Source: CAMLHU01 sp049680185
Lineage (GTDB): Bacteria > Gemmatimonadota > Gemmatimonadetes > Gemmatimonadales > GWC2-71-9
Direction of reading: 5' to 3'
NCBI GenBank assembly: GCA_049680185.1
Contig: JBAUHI010000043.1
Coordinates: forward strand, 8,648-72,647
Length of the DNA stretch: 64,000 nt
The notes below the pieces were generated by a model, which made no database searches, had not been told where the DNA came from, and saw only the letters and a program-made list of their open reading frames with translations. This document shows, piece by piece, positions 41,704 through 50,430 of the stretch; position 1 is the stretch's first letter; every line of letters starts with the position of its first letter. Both the position numbers and the translations under genes were made by a program.

Positions 41704-42135
41704 ATGCGCCTGTGGACCCTTCATCCGAAGTATCTCGACGCCAAGGGGCTGGTCGCCCTCTGGCGGGAAGGCTTGCTCGCCCGTGCGGTCCTCCTCGGCA
41801 GGACCCGAGGGTATCGCCACCACCCGCAGCTCATCCGATTCCAGCGCACCAAGGACCCCGTCGCGGCGATCAACCGATACCTGCAAGGGGTGCTGGACGA
41901 GGCGCGGGCGCGCGGCTACCACTTCAACGCGGGCAAGATCCGCGGGGCCCGCGCACGGCGCGCGCTGGTCGAGCACCGCGGGCAGTTGGCGTTCGAATGG
42001 CAGCACCTGCTGCGCAAACTTCGCCGCCGTGACCGCGTTCGACATTCTGCAGCGCTCACAGTCCGCCGGCCCGCGCCACACCCGCTTTTTCGCATACGAC
42101 CGGGCCCCGTGCAAGAATGGGAAAAGGCCAAGTGA
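41704..42135 (+). CDS. Pyrimidine-dimer DNA glycosylase (T4 endonuclease V type)
   Basis: This 143-residue protein matches the bacterial Pyr_excise family from end to end: MRLWTLHPKYLDAKGLVALWREGLLARAVL, RTRGYRHHPQLIRFQ, YLQGVLDEARARGYHFNAGKI, GQLAFEWQHLLRKLRRRD and PHPLFRIRPGPVQEWE. The family cleaves the glycosyl bond of UV-induced pyrimidine dimers and nicks the backbone, with the N-terminal amine as nucleophile in the T4 enzyme, so Met removal may matter here. It is monocistronic, preceded by a TATCCTATAG box near 41651. Confidence 0.8.
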   Translation: MRLWTLHPKYLDAKGLVALWREGLLARAVLLGRTRGYRHHPQLIRFQRTKDPVAAINRYLQGVLDEARARGYHFNAGKIRGARARRALVEHRGQLAFEWQHLLRKLRRRDRVRHSAALTVRRPAPHPLFRIRPGPVQEWEKAK

Positions 42136-42190
42136 CCTGGCAGTCAAGCCGATGGACCTGTCGGCACTACGCTCAAGGAGATGTGACGTG

Positions 42191-42682
42191 ATGCACCGAT
42201 CCACCCTCGTTCCATCCGGCCTCCTGGTGTTGACCTTGCTGGCCGGCTGCGCGGTGACCCCGAAAGTGGATCCCGAGGCCGAGGCGGCCGCCATCCGGAC
42301 GCTCGACGCCCGATTCGGGGCCGCGGTGGCCAAGCTCGATGTCGTAGCGGCCACGGCACTCTATGCGCCGGACGCATCGGTGATGCCGCCGGGACTTCCG
42401 GCCGTGCGCGGGACCGAGGCGATCCGCACCATGCTGGCCGGGCTGTTCACCGCACCCGGGCTCTCCATCACCCTCCGACCGGAGCGGATCGACATCGCCG
42501 TCGCGGGTGATCTCGCGACCGACGCCGGGATGGTCGAAGTGGGGATGAACACCGCCCAAGGACCGGTGATCGAAGGATCGAAATATCTCGAGGTGTGGCG
42601 GAAGGTGAATGGCGAGTGGAAGCTGATGTACGACACCTGGAACGCCAACGCGCCCAGCGCGAGTGCGACCAAGGCGCGGTGA
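42191..42682 (+). CDS. Lipoprotein with DUF4440/SnoaL-like domain
   Basis: This 163-residue protein starts at ATG 42191, with AAGGAG upstream. The lipoprotein signal LLVLTLLAGCA is clear. The mature part is an NTF2-like domain: EAAAIRTLDARFGAAVAKLDVVAATALYAPDASVMPPG, AIRTMLAGLFTAPG and GSKYLEVWRKVNGEWKLMYDTWNANAP, typical of DUF4440. Such domains bind small ligands or act as hydrolase-like folds; tethering to the envelope suggests a periplasmic binding role. Function unknown. Confidence 0.82.
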   Translation: MHRSTLVPSGLLVLTLLAGCAVTPKVDPEAEAAAIRTLDARFGAAVAKLDVVAATALYAPDASVMPPGLPAVRGTEAIRTMLAGLFTAPGLSITLRPERIDIAVAGDLATDAGMVEVGMNTAQGPVIEGSKYLEVWRKVNGEWKLMYDTWNANAPSASATKAR

Positions 42683-42750
42683 CTGGGCCGCGCACGGAAC
42701 CACCCGGCCTCTGGCTGCGTTACAGGTATGACCTCCACCTGGGACCTCCC

Positions 42751-43410
42751 GTGACCCACCGCCTGCCGTCGCACCTGTTGTTCGCCGCCATCGGCGGGTC
42801 GATGCTCGCCCTCACCGCGATGAGCGCTCCCTCCGCGCCCCGTGCGCATGCCCCGGCTCTGCGCACGATGGCGGTGGATACGGCGGTATTCGCGGGTGGG
42901 TGTTTCTGGGGGGTCGAGGGGGTGTTCGAGCACGTGAAGGGTGTCATTTCCGCCACCTCGGGATATGCTGGCGGATCGGTCGCGTCGCCGTCCTATGAGG
43001 AAGTGAGCTCCGGCACCACCGGACACGCCGAATCGGTGCGGGTGGTGTTCGACCCTTCGCGCGTCCGCTATGCGGACCTGCTGCAGGTCTTCTTCCTGGT
43101 GGCGCACGACCCGACCGAGCTCGACCGCCAGGGCCCCGATATCGGCACCCAGTACCGGTCGCTGGTGCTCTACAGGAATGCCGCCCAGAAAGAGGCGGCG
43201 GAGGCATATGTGGCCGAGCTTGGGCGCACCAAGGTGTATGAGCGTCCGATCGTGACCCGGATCGAGCCGTTGCAGGCCTTTTATCCCGCCGAGGCGTATC
43301 ACCAGCACTATATGGCGCTCCATCCCGACCAGCCGTACATCTACTACAATGACGCCCCGAAGCTGGTCCAGCTGCGCCAGCGCTTCCCGACCTGGTACCG
43401 GGAGTCGTGA
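42751..43410 (+). CDS. msrA: Exported peptide methionine sulfoxide reductase A
   Basis: This 219-residue MsrA starts at GTG 42751. The first 40 residues form a signal peptide (LPSHLLFAAIGGSMLALTAMSAPSA). The catalytic core begins AVFAGGCFWGVEGVFEHVKGV with the sulfoxide-attacking Cys51. Further family marks are TSGYAGG, YEEVSSGTTGHAESVRVVFDP, FFLVAHDPTELDRQGPDIGTQYRS and FYPAEAYHQHYM. It reduces S-methionine sulfoxide in proteins. A resolving Cys is not obvious after the core, so it may use a one-Cys or external reductant mechanism. Export implies repair of envelope proteins. Confidence 0.9.
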   Translation: MTHRLPSHLLFAAIGGSMLALTAMSAPSAPRAHAPALRTMAVDTAVFAGGCFWGVEGVFEHVKGVISATSGYAGGSVASPSYEEVSSGTTGHAESVRVVFDPSRVRYADLLQVFFLVAHDPTELDRQGPDIGTQYRSLVLYRNAAQKEAAEAYVAELGRTKVYERPIVTRIEPLQAFYPAEAYHQHYMALHPDQPYIYYNDAPKLVQLRQRFPTWYRES

Positions 43411-43579
43411 TGCACTGACCGTGGCGACGGACCGCGCGCGCGAGGGGCCCCGGCAGGACCGGCCGGGACCTTGTTGCGTCCCGCCGGAATGACTGGTGAG
43501 AGGCCCATGGACCCGGCATATTCGATGGCGCAGGATGCCTGCCGAAGACGCTCGTCCCCGCAACGCCACTGGGAGTTCG

Positions 43580-46540
43580 ATGGCCGGACGGTCAAAACGC
43601 GCTGCCAAGCCTGCCCGGAAGCGTGCCCCGCGCGGGCGACGGGGAACTCTCGCCCAGCGGCAATCGGCGTTGCTTCGATTGTCGGCGGAGGTGGCCGCGG
43701 CGCATGATGAGGCGGAGGTCTGCCAGCGCGTCGTCGCGGGCCTCCACGATGACGCCCTGGGGTACGATTTCCTCGGGATGTTCCTGCTCGAGACCGGCGG
43801 CGACCGGGTCCTCAAGGCGAGCGTCGGCTGGCCCGATGTGACCCCCAATTGGCGGGTGCGTCCCGGCCAGGGGCTGAGCGACCGGGCCATCCGGGACGGC
43901 CAGCTTCACTACACCCCGCGAGTCGCCACCGAACGCGCCTACTTGCCGAGCCTCGATTCCGGCTCCGAAGTGGACATCCCCCTCCGGGTGGACGACCAGA
44001 CCATCGGGGTCCTGGTGGTGGAGAGTGCCGAGCCCGACGCGTTCTCCACCGCCGACTTCAAGGTCCTCACCGCCGTCGCCGACTTTGCGAGCTTGGCCAT
44101 CGGCCGGGCTCGGTTGCTGGTGAGTGCCCGCCGCCGCGCCGATGAACAGCAGGCCCTCCTCGACACGATGGCCGACCTCTCCGGCGAGCTCGAGCTCAGC
44201 AAGCTCCTCCACGCCGTGCTCGGGCGTGCGGTGGCGTTGCTCGGTGTCACCGGGGGCGAGCTCGCGATCTACGAGGAAGAGACCCGGACGCTGGTCGTGG
44301 TGGCGAGCACCGGTATCTCGCGCGACTCCACCGGCACCCGCCTGGGCTTCGGCGAAGGTGCGATGGGCAAGGTGGCGGAGTCGCACGAGCCGCTGATCAT
44401 CCCCAACTACGACGAGTGGGCCGGTCGATCCACCAAGTATTCCGACGTGCGGGACACGGTGCAGGCCGTGATGGTGGCGCCGCTCCTGATCGGGCAGCGG
44501 TTGGTGGGTGCCATCGCCAGCACCCACGCCGACCCGACCCGCAATTTCGGCACCGACGACCTGCGTCTCCTCCAGCTCTTTGCACCCCAGGCCGCCATCG
44601 CGATCGAGAACGCCCGACTCTATACCGCCGCGCAACGACAAAAGGAGTATTTCGCGGCGGTGGTGGCCAACAGCCCGGTGGCCATCGTGACGCTCGAGCT
44701 CGACGGCCGCATCACCTCGATGAACCCCGCCTTCGAGACCCTCTTCGGCTACACCCAGGAGGAGGCGGTCGGGCACGACCTCGACTCGCTCATCAACGAC
44801 GAACGTACCCTGTCGGAGGCGTACGCCTACACCACCCAGGCCACCCACACCACTGCCAAGGGGATCGGCCGGCGGCGGCGGAAGGACGGCTCCCTCCTCG
44901 ACGTCGAGCTCGCGGGCGTGCCAGTGACGGTCGAGGGACGCAACGTCGGCATCATGGCGCTCTACCACGATGTCACCGACCTCCTCAAGGCCAAGAGCGA
45001 GGCGGAATCCGCCAACCAGGCCAAGAGCCGATTCCTGGCCAACATGAGCCACGAGCTGCGCACCCCGCTCAACGCCATCATCGGCTACAGCGAGATGCTC
45101 AAGGAGGACGCCGAGGATCGCGGGAACGAGGAGTACGCGTCGGACCTGGAGAAGATCCGATCATCGGGCCGGCACCTGCTGGCGCTCATCAACGACGTGC
45201 TCGATCTCTCCAAGGTCGAGGCCGGAAAGATGGAGCTCTACCTCGAGACCTTCGACGTCCGGCTGCTGGTGGAAGAGGTCCGGACCACGGTTCGTCCGCT
45301 CATCCTTCAGAAGGCCAATACGCTCGAGGTCACGGTGGCGCCGGACCTCGGCCCCATCCGCGCCGACCTGACCAAGGTGCGGCAGATGCTCCTCAACCTC
45401 CTCTCCAACGCCAGCAAGTTCACCGAAAAAGGCGTCATCGAGCTCCGCGTGAGCCGGGCGTCCGGCGCCATGTGGCCGGGTCACGACGTCCTCTTCAGCG
45501 TCCAGGACCACGGGATCGGGATGACCCCGGAGCAGCAGACCCGACTCTTCGAGGCGTTCTCCCAGGCCGAGGCCTCCACCACCCGTCGCTTCGGCGGCAC
45601 CGGACTGGGACTCGCGATCACCCGGCACTTCACGGAGATGATGGGCGGCAACATCCAGGTCGAGAGCATCCCGGGCGTCGGTTCGACCTTCACGATCCGG
45701 ATCCCCGAGGACGTCGAAGCGGCGGCGGCCGGCACCGCGCCGCCGGTCGAGCCGCCACCCGGCGCGGCGTCCGCAGGACGGATCCTGGTCATCGACGACG
45801 AGCCCGCAGTGCGGACGCTGATGCGCCGCTTTCTGCTGCGCGAAGGATTCACGGTGGACGAGGCCGGCAGCGGTGCTGCAGGCCTGGCACTCGCCCGGGA
45901 GACGCATCCTGATGCGATCACCCTCGACGTGATGATGCCGGGGATGGACGGCTGGGAGGTGCTGGCCGCCCTCAAGGACGATCCCGCGCTCGCTGGCATC
46001 CCGGTCATCATGCTCACGATCGTCGACGACAAGAAGCTGGGCTACGCGCTCGGCGCCACGGAATACCTCACCAAGCCGATCGACCGGGAGCACCTGCGAC
46101 GGGTGCTCGCGCCCTATCGCGTGAACGAGGGCGCCGGACGGGTGCTGGTGGTGGAGGACGACCCGCCCACGGCGGAGCTGGTGCGCCGCACCCTCGAATC
46201 GGAGGGATGGACCGTCGAGATCGCCCGCAACGGACGGGAGGGACTGGCACGGTTCGATGCCGCCGCACCCTCGCTCATCCTGCTCGACCTGATGATGCCG
46301 GAGATGAACGGCTTCGATTTCCTGGAGGCCCTCCGGGCCCCACCCCGGGCGAGCGACGCGCCGGTCGTTGTCGTCACCGCCAAGGATCTCACTGCCGAGG
46401 ACCATCACCGCTTGAACCACCACGTGAGCGCGGTGCTGCAAAAGGGCGGCTACTCCCGGGACGAGCTGCTCTCGGAGATCGCCTCGCGCCTCGGGAAGCG
46501 GATCCGACGTCCCCACCACTCTGTGACGGAGAGAGCGTGA
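43580..46540 (+). CDS. Hybrid sensor histidine kinase (GAF-GAF-PAS-HisKA-HATPase-REC-REC)
   Basis: This 986-residue soluble kinase starts at ATG 43580 (MAGRSKRAAKPARKRAPRG), with GGGAG just upstream. Two GAF-type domains (about 30-180 and 190-345) precede PAS (about 355-470, SPVAIVTLELDGRITSMNPAFETLFGY). HisKA has the phospho-acceptor His491 in SHELRTPLNAI, followed by the ATPase with N, G1 and G2 boxes (LLNLLSNASKF, DHGIGM, GGTGLGLAI). Two receivers follow, with phospho-sites Asp783 (TLDVMMPGMDG) and Asp903 (LLDLMMPEMNG). There are no membrane helices, so it senses an internal signal. Its stop overlaps the next gene's ATG, starting a coupled signalling operon. Confidence 0.92.
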   Translation: MAGRSKRAAKPARKRAPRGRRGTLAQRQSALLRLSAEVAAAHDEAEVCQRVVAGLHDDALGYDFLGMFLLETGGDRVLKASVGWPDVTPNWRVRPGQGLSDRAIRDGQLHYTPRVATERAYLPSLDSGSEVDIPLRVDDQTIGVLVVESAEPDAFSTADFKVLTAVADFASLAIGRARLLVSARRRADEQQALLDTMADLSGELELSKLLHAVLGRAVALLGVTGGELAIYEEETRTLVVVASTGISRDSTGTRLGFGEGAMGKVAESHEPLIIPNYDEWAGRSTKYSDVRDTVQAVMVAPLLIGQRLVGAIASTHADPTRNFGTDDLRLLQLFAPQAAIAIENARLYTAAQRQKEYFAAVVANSPVAIVTLELDGRITSMNPAFETLFGYTQEEAVGHDLDSLINDERTLSEAYAYTTQATHTTAKGIGRRRRKDGSLLDVELAGVPVTVEGRNVGIMALYHDVTDLLKAKSEAESANQAKSRFLANMSHELRTPLNAIIGYSEMLKEDAEDRGNEEYASDLEKIRSSGRHLLALINDVLDLSKVEAGKMELYLETFDVRLLVEEVRTTVRPLILQKANTLEVTVAPDLGPIRADLTKVRQMLLNLLSNASKFTEKGVIELRVSRASGAMWPGHDVLFSVQDHGIGMTPEQQTRLFEAFSQAEASTTRRFGGTGLGLAITRHFTEMMGGNIQVESIPGVGSTFTIRIPEDVEAAAAGTAPPVEPPPGAASAGRILVIDDEPAVRTLMRRFLLREGFTVDEAGSGAAGLALARETHPDAITLDVMMPGMDGWEVLAALKDDPALAGIPVIMLTIVDDKKLGYALGATEYLTKPIDREHLRRVLAPYRVNEGAGRVLVVEDDPPTAELVRRTLESEGWTVEIARNGREGLARFDAAAPSLILLDLMMPEMNGFDFLEALRAPPRASDAPVVVVTAKDLTAEDHHRLNHHVSAVLQKGGYSRDELLSEIASRLGKRIRRPHHSVTERA

Positions 46541-46917
46541 TGCCGCGCGTGCTGCTGGTCGAGGACAACGAGATGAACCGCGACATGCTCTCCCGCCGGC
46601 TGATGAAGGCGGGTTATGAGGTCGCGATGGCGGTCGACGGTGCCGAGGGCGTGGAGATGGCGCGCCAGGGCGGCTACGACATCATCCTGATGGACATGAG
46701 CCTTCCGGTCATCGATGGGTGGGAGGCCACCCGACAGATCCGCGCCATCGACGCGCTCCGCGCCACACCGATCATCGCGCTCACCGCCCACGCGATGGCC
46801 GGCGACCGGGAAAAGGCGATGGACGCCGGATGCCACGACTACGACACCAAGCCGGTGGAGATGCCGCGACTTCTCGGCAAGATGTCCGCCCTGCTGGGCC
46901 AGGCCCCCACGCCGTGA
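46540..46917 (+). CDS. Single-domain response regulator (CheY/DivK-like)
   Basis: This 125-residue receiver has no output domain. Acidic pocket VEDNE, phospho-acceptor in LMDMSLPVIDGWE, Thr in LTAHAMAGDREKAMDAGCHDY, and the conserved Lys in DTKPVE make a complete site. The LTAHAM...GxxDY signature is typical of phospho-relay receivers paired with hybrid kinases. It begins on the last base of the kinase stop (TGATG) and ends in a GTGA overlap with the fusion kinase, so the three are translated together. It may shuttle phosphate between the two larger proteins. Confidence 0.92.
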   Translation: MPRVLLVEDNEMNRDMLSRRLMKAGYEVAMAVDGAEGVEMARQGGYDIILMDMSLPVIDGWEATRQIRAIDALRATPIIALTAHAMAGDREKAMDAGCHDYDTKPVEMPRLLGKMSALLGQAPTP

Positions 46918-48854
46918 CGAGCGCCACCCCGCTCACTGCCGAGGAAGTGTCGGCCCTCCGGCACGACCTGCGCACGCCGGTCAATCACATCGTGGGCTAC
47001 TGCGAACTCCTCCTCGAGGATGCCGCCGCCGACGCAGGCGATGGACGCCGTGCGGCGCTCCGCAATGCGCTGGCCAGCGCACGCGACGTGCTGGCGCTGA
47101 TCGACGGCACCCTCTCCGCGAGCGGGAAGGACGTCACGCCGAACGCCATCGACGCCCTGCATACCCGCCTCCGCGCCCCCCACGATCAGATCCTTGCCGC
47201 GATGGACGCGCTCGGCGCTCCGACCGCCGAGGACGGATTCAGCGCCGATGTCGCGCGGATCCGCAATGCGACCGGTCGGCTCCTCGCCACCCACCGCTCG
47301 AGCGCACCCGCCGCACCTGCTCGACCTGCTTCACCCGCGCGACCCGCCTCACCCGCTTCACCCGCTTCACCCGCTTCACCCGCCCACGGGCGCATCCTCA
47401 TCGTGGACGACGTCGACGACAATCGCGATGTCCTCCGGCGCCACCTGACTCGGCAGGGATACGCGGTCGACGACGCCGCCGACGGGACCGCCGCGCTCCG
47501 GATGGCCGCTGAACTATCCTACGACCTGATGCTCCTCGACGTCCGGATGCCGGGGATCGACGGGCACGAGGTGCTCACGCGCATCAAGCGCGATCCCGCC
47601 ACCCGCGACATCCCGGTAGTGATGATCTCAGCCGCCGACGAGCTCGCCACCATTGCCGCGTGCATCGAGGCCGGGGCCGAGGATTTCCTGCCCAAGCCCT
47701 TCGATCCCGTGATCCTGGGTGCCCGGGCGAGCGCATCGGTCGAGAAGAAGCGGCTTCGGAACCTCGAGGTCGACTACCTGAAGCAGGTCGATCGGGTGGT
47801 GGAAGCGGCCACGGCCGTGGAGCGCGGGAGCTACGCTCCCGGCGCCCTGGCCGAGGTGGCACGGCGGGACGATGCGATCGGCCGCCTGGCGCGGGTATTC
47901 GATGCGATGGCGGCGGGGGTGCGGGCCCGGGAGGAACGGCTGAGCGAGCAGGTCCACACGCTGCGGCGCGAGATCGACCAGGCCAAGCAGGGTGGCACCG
48001 ACACCGCCCTGGCCGAGCTCGACGCCGGGACCCTGCTGCCGGGAGCGCTCTTTGCCGAACGGTACACCATCATCCGGGTGGTGGGGCGCGGCGGGATGGG
48101 AACGGTCTACAAGGCGCACGACCGGGAGCTGGCCGAGGATATCGCCATCAAGCTCCTCCGCCTTGAAGTGATGCGGGGCGACCCCACGATGGCCGAGCGC
48201 TTCAAGACCGAGATCCGGCTGGCCCGGCGCATCTCCCACACCAACGTGGTGCGCACCCACGACTTCGGCGAGCGCGAGGGGTCGTACTACGTCACGATGG
48301 AGTACGTCGAGGGGATCACGCTGCGAGAACTGATCGACCTGCGCGGGCATCTCTCCCCCGCTGCGACGCTGGGGATCGCCCGGCAGTTGGCGGTCTCGCT
48401 CGCGGTAGCGCACGAGCAGGGCGTGGTGCACCGCGATATCAAGCCGCAGAACCTGCTGCTCGATGCGGCGGGGGTGCTCAAGGTGATGGACTTCGGGATC
48501 GCCAAGCTCGCCGACCGCACCAGCACCATCACCCAGGCGGGGATGGTGGTCGGCACGCCGGCCTATATGGCACCCGAACAGCTGATGGCCGAGACCGTCG
48601 ACGCGCGGAGCGATCTCTATGCCACCGGCGTCGTGCTGTACGAGTGCTTGACCGGCGTGCTCCCGTATGATTCCGTGAATCCCATCGCGCTCATCGCCAA
48701 GGTCCTGAACCAGATACCGATCTCGCCGCAGCAGAAGGATCCGGCCGTGCCGGCGCCCCTCTCTGCGCTTGTGATGCGGCTCCTGGGCAAGGACGCGGCG
48801 GACCGACCGCAATCGGCGGTCGAGCTCGGCGAACTCCTGGCCCAGATCGAATGA
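46914..48854 (+). CDS. HisKA-like / receiver / Ser-Thr kinase fusion
   Basis: This 646-residue protein starts at GTG 46914. Residues 10-40 carry a histidine-kinase-like H-box (RHDLRTPVNHIVGY, His17) with a helical hairpin but no ATPase domain. A Pro/Ala/Ser linker (about 135-157) joins a receiver (acidic pair Asp165/Asp166, phospho-site Asp209, Lys261). A coiled HAMP-like helix follows, and then a full Hanks-type kinase: glycine loop GRGGMG from 391, catalytic HRDIKPQN with Asp508, DFG with Asp526, APEQ. Two-component phosphate and Ser/Thr phosphorylation are thus joined in one chain. It is coupled to the receiver and hybrid kinase upstream. Substrates are unknown. Confidence 0.88.
   Translation: MTSATPLTAEEVSALRHDLRTPVNHIVGYCELLLEDAAADAGDGRRAALRNALASARDVLALIDGTLSASGKDVTPNAIDALHTRLRAPHDQILAAMDALGAPTAEDGFSADVARIRNATGRLLATHRSSAPAAPARPASPARPASPASPASPASPAHGRILIVDDVDDNRDVLRRHLTRQGYAVDDAADGTAALRMAAELSYDLMLLDVRMPGIDGHEVLTRIKRDPATRDIPVVMISAADELATIAACIEAGAEDFLPKPFDPVILGARASASVEKKRLRNLEVDYLKQVDRVVEAATAVERGSYAPGALAEVARRDDAIGRLARVFDAMAAGVRAREERLSEQVHTLRREIDQAKQGGTDTALAELDAGTLLPGALFAERYTIIRVVGRGGMGTVYKAHDRELAEDIAIKLLRLEVMRGDPTMAERFKTEIRLARRISHTNVVRTHDFGEREGSYYVTMEYVEGITLRELIDLRGHLSPAATLGIARQLAVSLAVAHEQGVVHRDIKPQNLLLDAAGVLKVMDFGIAKLADRTSTITQAGMVVGTPAYMAPEQLMAETVDARSDLYATGVVLYECLTGVLPYDSVNPIALIAKVLNQIPISPQQKDPAVPAPLSALVMRLLGKDAADRPQSAVELGELLAQIE
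47321..47383 (+). repeat. Nine-base tandem repeat in the fusion kinase linker
   Basis: Seven consecutive 9-base units lie here (TCGACCTGC, TTCACCCGC, GCGACCCGC, CTCACCCGC, then TTCACCCGC three times). They encode repeated Ala-Ser-Pro / Ala-Arg-Pro tripeptides. The last three units are identical, so copy number can change by slippage without breaking the frame. Confidence 0.8.
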
Positions 48855-48862
48855 GAGGCATC

Positions 48863-49351
48863 ATGCGCAATCTTCCTGCGGCACTCCTGCTCGTGGCACT
48901 GGCTGCGTGCAGCGGCCGCAACCCGCGCGACCCGATGCCCGGGGACCCGGCACTCCTCACCGGTGACTGGCAGATCATCGCCCACAATGAAGGTCGCCCC
49001 GACCTGCATATCTCGGTCACGCTCGCCCCCTCGGGGCCCAACGACCCGACCGTGCCAGCGGCGCTCCGGGGCGGGACCGTCGAAGGGCATTTCCAGCTCG
49101 CCGACCGCGGCTGGCTCCCCACCCCGCCGACCGATTCAGGGGTGTCGGGATTCGTCGGCGCCGACAGTTCGGTGATCGTCTACCTTCGGCTCGAGGGGCG
49201 CTGCAACAACTGCGGCAACCTCGGATTCGCCGGCCGCTTCGCGCACGACGCCGTGCTGGGTCACTGGAGCCAGGAGATGACGACCACGTCTCCGCAAGGG
49301 ACCTTTGCGATGCAGCGCGTGCCACCGGCCAGCGCCGCGCCGGTGAAGTGA
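48863..49351 (+). CDS. Small lipoprotein
   Basis: This 162-residue protein has a lipoprotein signal (LLLVALAACSG). ATG 48863 is used, with GAGAGG upstream; an ATG at 48851 overlaps the kinase stop (ATGA) and would add four residues. The mature domain is beta-rich: LLTGDWQIIAHNEGRPDLHISVTLAP, GTVEGHFQLADRG, YLRLEGRCNNCGNLGFAGRF and GHWSQEMTTTSPQGTF. The Cys pair CNNC may hold a disulfide or metal. No family is recognised. It lies at the end of the signalling operon. Confidence 0.6.
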   Translation: MRNLPAALLLVALAACSGRNPRDPMPGDPALLTGDWQIIAHNEGRPDLHISVTLAPSGPNDPTVPAALRGGTVEGHFQLADRGWLPTPPTDSGVSGFVGADSSVIVYLRLEGRCNNCGNLGFAGRFAHDAVLGHWSQEMTTTSPQGTFAMQRVPPASAAPVK

Positions 49352-49788
49352 TCCGGATCGCCGGACCGCTGCTCGCCGCACTGCTCGTCCCGGCGGCGCT
49401 CAGCGCGCAGGGCACCGGTGCCGTCGAGCTCACGATCACCGGGATCCGGGCCGAACAGGCAGGGACGCTGCTGGTGGAACTGTACGATCACGCATCAGGA
49501 TGGCTCACGCTCGACTCAGCGCGCGCTGTCCGGCGGGTGCCGGTCTCGACCGACCGCGTGATCGTGCGGTTCGACTCGCTCCCGGCGGGCGCCGGCTATG
49601 CCATCGCCGTCGTCCACGACAAGAACGGGAACGACAAGCTCGACATGCGCTGGTTCCCCTTCCCGAAGCCGAAGGAAGGGGCCGGGGTGTCGAACGACCA
49701 TATGCGGATGGGGAGGCCGAAGTACGAGGATGCACGGTTCCAGGTATCCGATACGACCACACAGACCCGGATCACGCTGCACTATTGA
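49348..49788 (+). CDS. Exported DUF2141 protein
   Basis: This 146-residue protein starts at GTG 49348, overlapping the previous stop (GTGA). Signal peptide IAGPLLAALLVPAALSA/QGT. The mature part has the DUF2141 pattern: GAVELTITGIRAEQAGTLLVELYD, RVIVRFDSLPAGAGYAIAVVHDKNGNDKLDMRWFPFPKPKEG and ARFQVSDTTTQTRITLHY. The motif HDxNxNxKLD resembles calcium-binding loops. The family is periplasmic or secreted and of unknown role. Confidence 0.85.
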   Translation: MIRIAGPLLAALLVPAALSAQGTGAVELTITGIRAEQAGTLLVELYDHASGWLTLDSARAVRRVPVSTDRVIVRFDSLPAGAGYAIAVVHDKNGNDKLDMRWFPFPKPKEGAGVSNDHMRMGRPKYEDARFQVSDTTTQTRITLHY

Positions 49789-49838
49789 CCCACCCGCGTC
49801 CGGCTATCATTGACGTTCCGCCCACGCTCGAGGTAGCC

Positions 49839-50258
49839 GTGCCTTCTCAGTCCGCTCGCCGCACCACCTTGGCGTGGCTCGCCCCGGTCGCCATGCTCCT
49901 GGTGACGTACGCCGCCACCTGGATCACCGACTGGATGAACGACTTCGGCACCACGCGGAATCTCGTCATCTTGTACCCGAAGCAGGTCGTCTTCGCCATC
50001 AACCTCCTGGTCGTGGGTGGGGCCGCCTTGGGATACGCTCGGCTGGAGTGCCTGCGCCCCAGGCTCCGCAGCTGGCTCCGGTACGCGGCCCTCCTCCTGC
50101 CGCTCTGGGTGGTCTTCCTGGACGGCGCCCGCTCCGCCGGCATCCTGGCCGACTGGATGCGGATCCTCTTCGTGGCGGTGAGCGGGGCGATGGTCGGGAT
50201 CATGCTGGCGCTCTGGGCGCGGATGGGCGGGGGGGCGGAGCAGACGTCACTTCAGTGA
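49839..50258 (+). CDS. Small membrane protein, four helices
   Basis: This 139-residue protein starts at GTG 49839. Four hydrophobic spans: TLAWLAPVAMLLVTYAATWI, YPKQVVFAINLLVVGGAALGY, YAALLLPLWVVFLDGARSAG and ILFVAVSGAMVGIMLALWA. A polar loop between the first two (TDWMNDFGTTRNLVIL) faces one side. Its stop codon lies within the first hairpin of the dispersed repeat at 50246-50383. The TATCAT box at about 49804 could be a -10. No family recognised. Confidence 0.5.
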   Translation: MPSQSARRTTLAWLAPVAMLLVTYAATWITDWMNDFGTTRNLVILYPKQVVFAINLLVVGGAALGYARLECLRPRLRSWLRYAALLLPLWVVFLDGARSAGILADWMRILFVAVSGAMVGIMLALWARMGGGAEQTSLQ

Positions 50259-50383
50259 CACGCGCCGAGCCGTCGCGTGCGTGACGACTCGAACGGCCAC
50301 TGGACGAGACACTCGGACTGACCAACTCGTTCGCCTCGATACCCAACGAGCTCGCCGCAGCTCGGCCTTGTCGCTGAAGCGAC
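50246..50383. repeat. REP/BIME-like pair of two-hairpin elements
   Basis: Element A (50246-50293) holds GTCACT-TC-AGTGAC, then GCCGAGCC, then a GTCGC...GCGTGCGTGAC hairpin. Element B (50348-50383) is in the opposite sense: GAGCTCGCCGCAGCTCGGC, then GTCGCT-GA-AGCGAC. The same modules occur at 54897-54943, 58299-58554 and 62815-63088. The pair lies between two plus-strand genes. Confidence 0.65.
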
Positions 50384-50430
50384 CGACCCACCGACCAGAA
50401 CTTGAGCCCGAAGAAACGAGCCTCGCCTTG

